A stretch of 64,000 nucleotides of DNA from Eutreptiella sp. 'Long Island Sound 2002' (lineage: Eukaryota > Euglenozoa > Euglenophyceae > Eutreptiales > Eutreptiaceae), in contig OZ038378.1 in assembly GCA_964036045.1 (NCBI GenBank), positions 168,007,975 through 168,071,974 of the forward strand, read 5' to 3'. Made by a program: the position numbers and the translations under genes. The notes beneath the pieces were generated by a model, which did no database searches, was not told the origin of the DNA, and saw only the letters and a program-made list of their open reading frames with translations. Below are positions 62,908 through 64,000 of this stretch, in pieces; within the stretch, counting starts at the first letter, position 1, and each line of letters starts with the position of its first letter.

Positions 62908-64000
62908 ATTGCTCTCAACAACAAGACCAGGTGATGGTTCCCTCATCACTCATTCCCCTTACCTCCCGCCTCGGGATGTTCCAGGGGGTATGCTGTCCAA
63001 AGGAATGGGGAGTAGCACCTAAAAGAAGCCATGGCATTTACAGCATGTGGACTAGTAAACATGGACAGGATGTTGGAGGGGAAATTGGAATTCATACGAA
63101 TTGATGCGCTTCACTTCAGCAATGGGTTGTCAGGTAATGAAAAAATTGAAAATTGGCACTTCCCGCGTAAGCACCGCTTGACCGATGGCGCAAGCACATA
63201 CTAAGGGAAGATTCACAGGTGCCAGCGACGGCTACATAGCGGTATGGAATGTGGCAACCATGCCCCCATACGGGGCAAATTTTTTCCACTGTACGGGCCA
63301 CTGTATGGGGTGGACCGTTTTTCGTCAAAACCCCTCAGCCCCTCAGCCCTTGGCCTCCGAAATCAAAGATGACATGCATGGGAAATTCGGGCAGCACATT
63401 TCCTGTCATGACCACCCCATGTAATGTGAGTTGTGATGAGGTCGTCCCTGGTGTAGTCCAGTCGTTGTCCACAGGGCCCGCAGGTCAGAACTCCATTGTT
63501 GTTGTACAACCCATACTTCCCATACTTTGCTACACGGAGTGGCATATACTGCAAGGCATGGTCTGGTTAACAACACATGGGAAGGCAGAAAAGAGGGACA
63601 AATGGGTGCCTATACTGCCTATTTCTGTGTTACGTTCTGAGAACCCACTGTACGGGTGACTGTACGGTGCAAAACGGGGAATCCAGGATTCCCGCACGGG
63701 GGCATGGTTGATGTGGGGCGGGAGATGCTGCTCTGTGTGTGTTTGTCTGCTGGGTGACCGGGCAGGTGAGCCATGTGTGCGGGCTACTCATGGAACAGCA
63801 TTGTGTCTGTAACAATTGAAGGGCAACAAAATGTTACCCCCCCCTTTGTAATAGCTACGCAAAAGTACCAAATTAATACGGTCCCTACGCCTACTGTAGC
63901 TTAGACAAGGGCGTGGCTTGCGCGCAACACATACAACTACCAACACACACGGGGGTGAGTGCGTGGTATCAATGCACCTTAACCTCCGCCCACGTTCCCA
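62908..64000. other. Right end of window, nothing supported
   Basis: Only short frames, no repeat partner in the window and no recognisable RNA gene or element end. Confidence 0.5.

Overview
This is a repeat-rich eukaryotic nuclear window. Most of it is LTR retrotransposons nested inside one another, with satellite DNA, small DNA transposons, minisatellites and a few stretches that may be host exons. I see no bacterial operons, no rRNA genes and no CRISPR array. Two elements have primer binding sites matching the 3' end of an initiator tRNA-Met that begins AGCAGAG. Two carry chromodomains. The host looks like a large-genome protist, alga or plant relative, but I cannot name it.

Layout. Positions 1-183 are a broken LTR copy. 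About 184-7800 is a very GC-rich block with long G runs and very little A on the + strand; it holds two unrecognised minus-strand coding candidates, one of them frameshifted. 7903-8568 is an exon-like coding island of ordinary composition. From 8918 to 56005 lies an 85-bp satellite array split by one huge nested insertion. The outer element E2 (minus strand) runs from 9038 to 51734. It has 792/790-bp LTRs, a 5-bp target duplication (ATCCC), a primer binding site and a polypurine tract. Inside it sits E1 (plus strand, 10546-33032) with about 2.98-kb LTRs; its left LTR carries a 1005-bp inverted-repeat transposon that the right LTR lacks. E3 (minus strand, 40588-51365) is inserted in E2's right-hand LTR, has 532-bp LTRs that differ at two positions I can see, and a GGGAT target duplication. 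So the order is satellite, then E2, then E1 and E3, with the small transposon entering E1's left LTR after E1 had inserted. 56006-64000 is intergenic and repeat-derived: a structured RNA-like hairpin, a SINE-like insertion with 25-bp target duplications, and a diverged relative of the small transposon.

How the genes work. Each of E1, E2 and E3 has a gag reading frame followed, in the same frame, by a protease/polymerase frame, with one stop codon between them (UAG, UGA-CGG and UAG respectively). This predicts stop-codon readthrough for making Gag-Pol. All three also carry, between protease and reverse transcriptase, a module resembling the Dam-like methyltransferase domain known from DIRS elements. 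In E3, gag starts inside the LTR and is translated through the primer binding site.

The strangest sequence is inside E1. A 5.4-kb block, bounded by 359-bp direct repeats, contains 1836 nt (21844-23679) with only two T residues on the + strand, followed by 62-bp and 65-bp minisatellites. The GC-rich block at the left end of the window has the mirror-image bias (A-poor on the + strand). Long open frames in these tracts are compositional artefacts.
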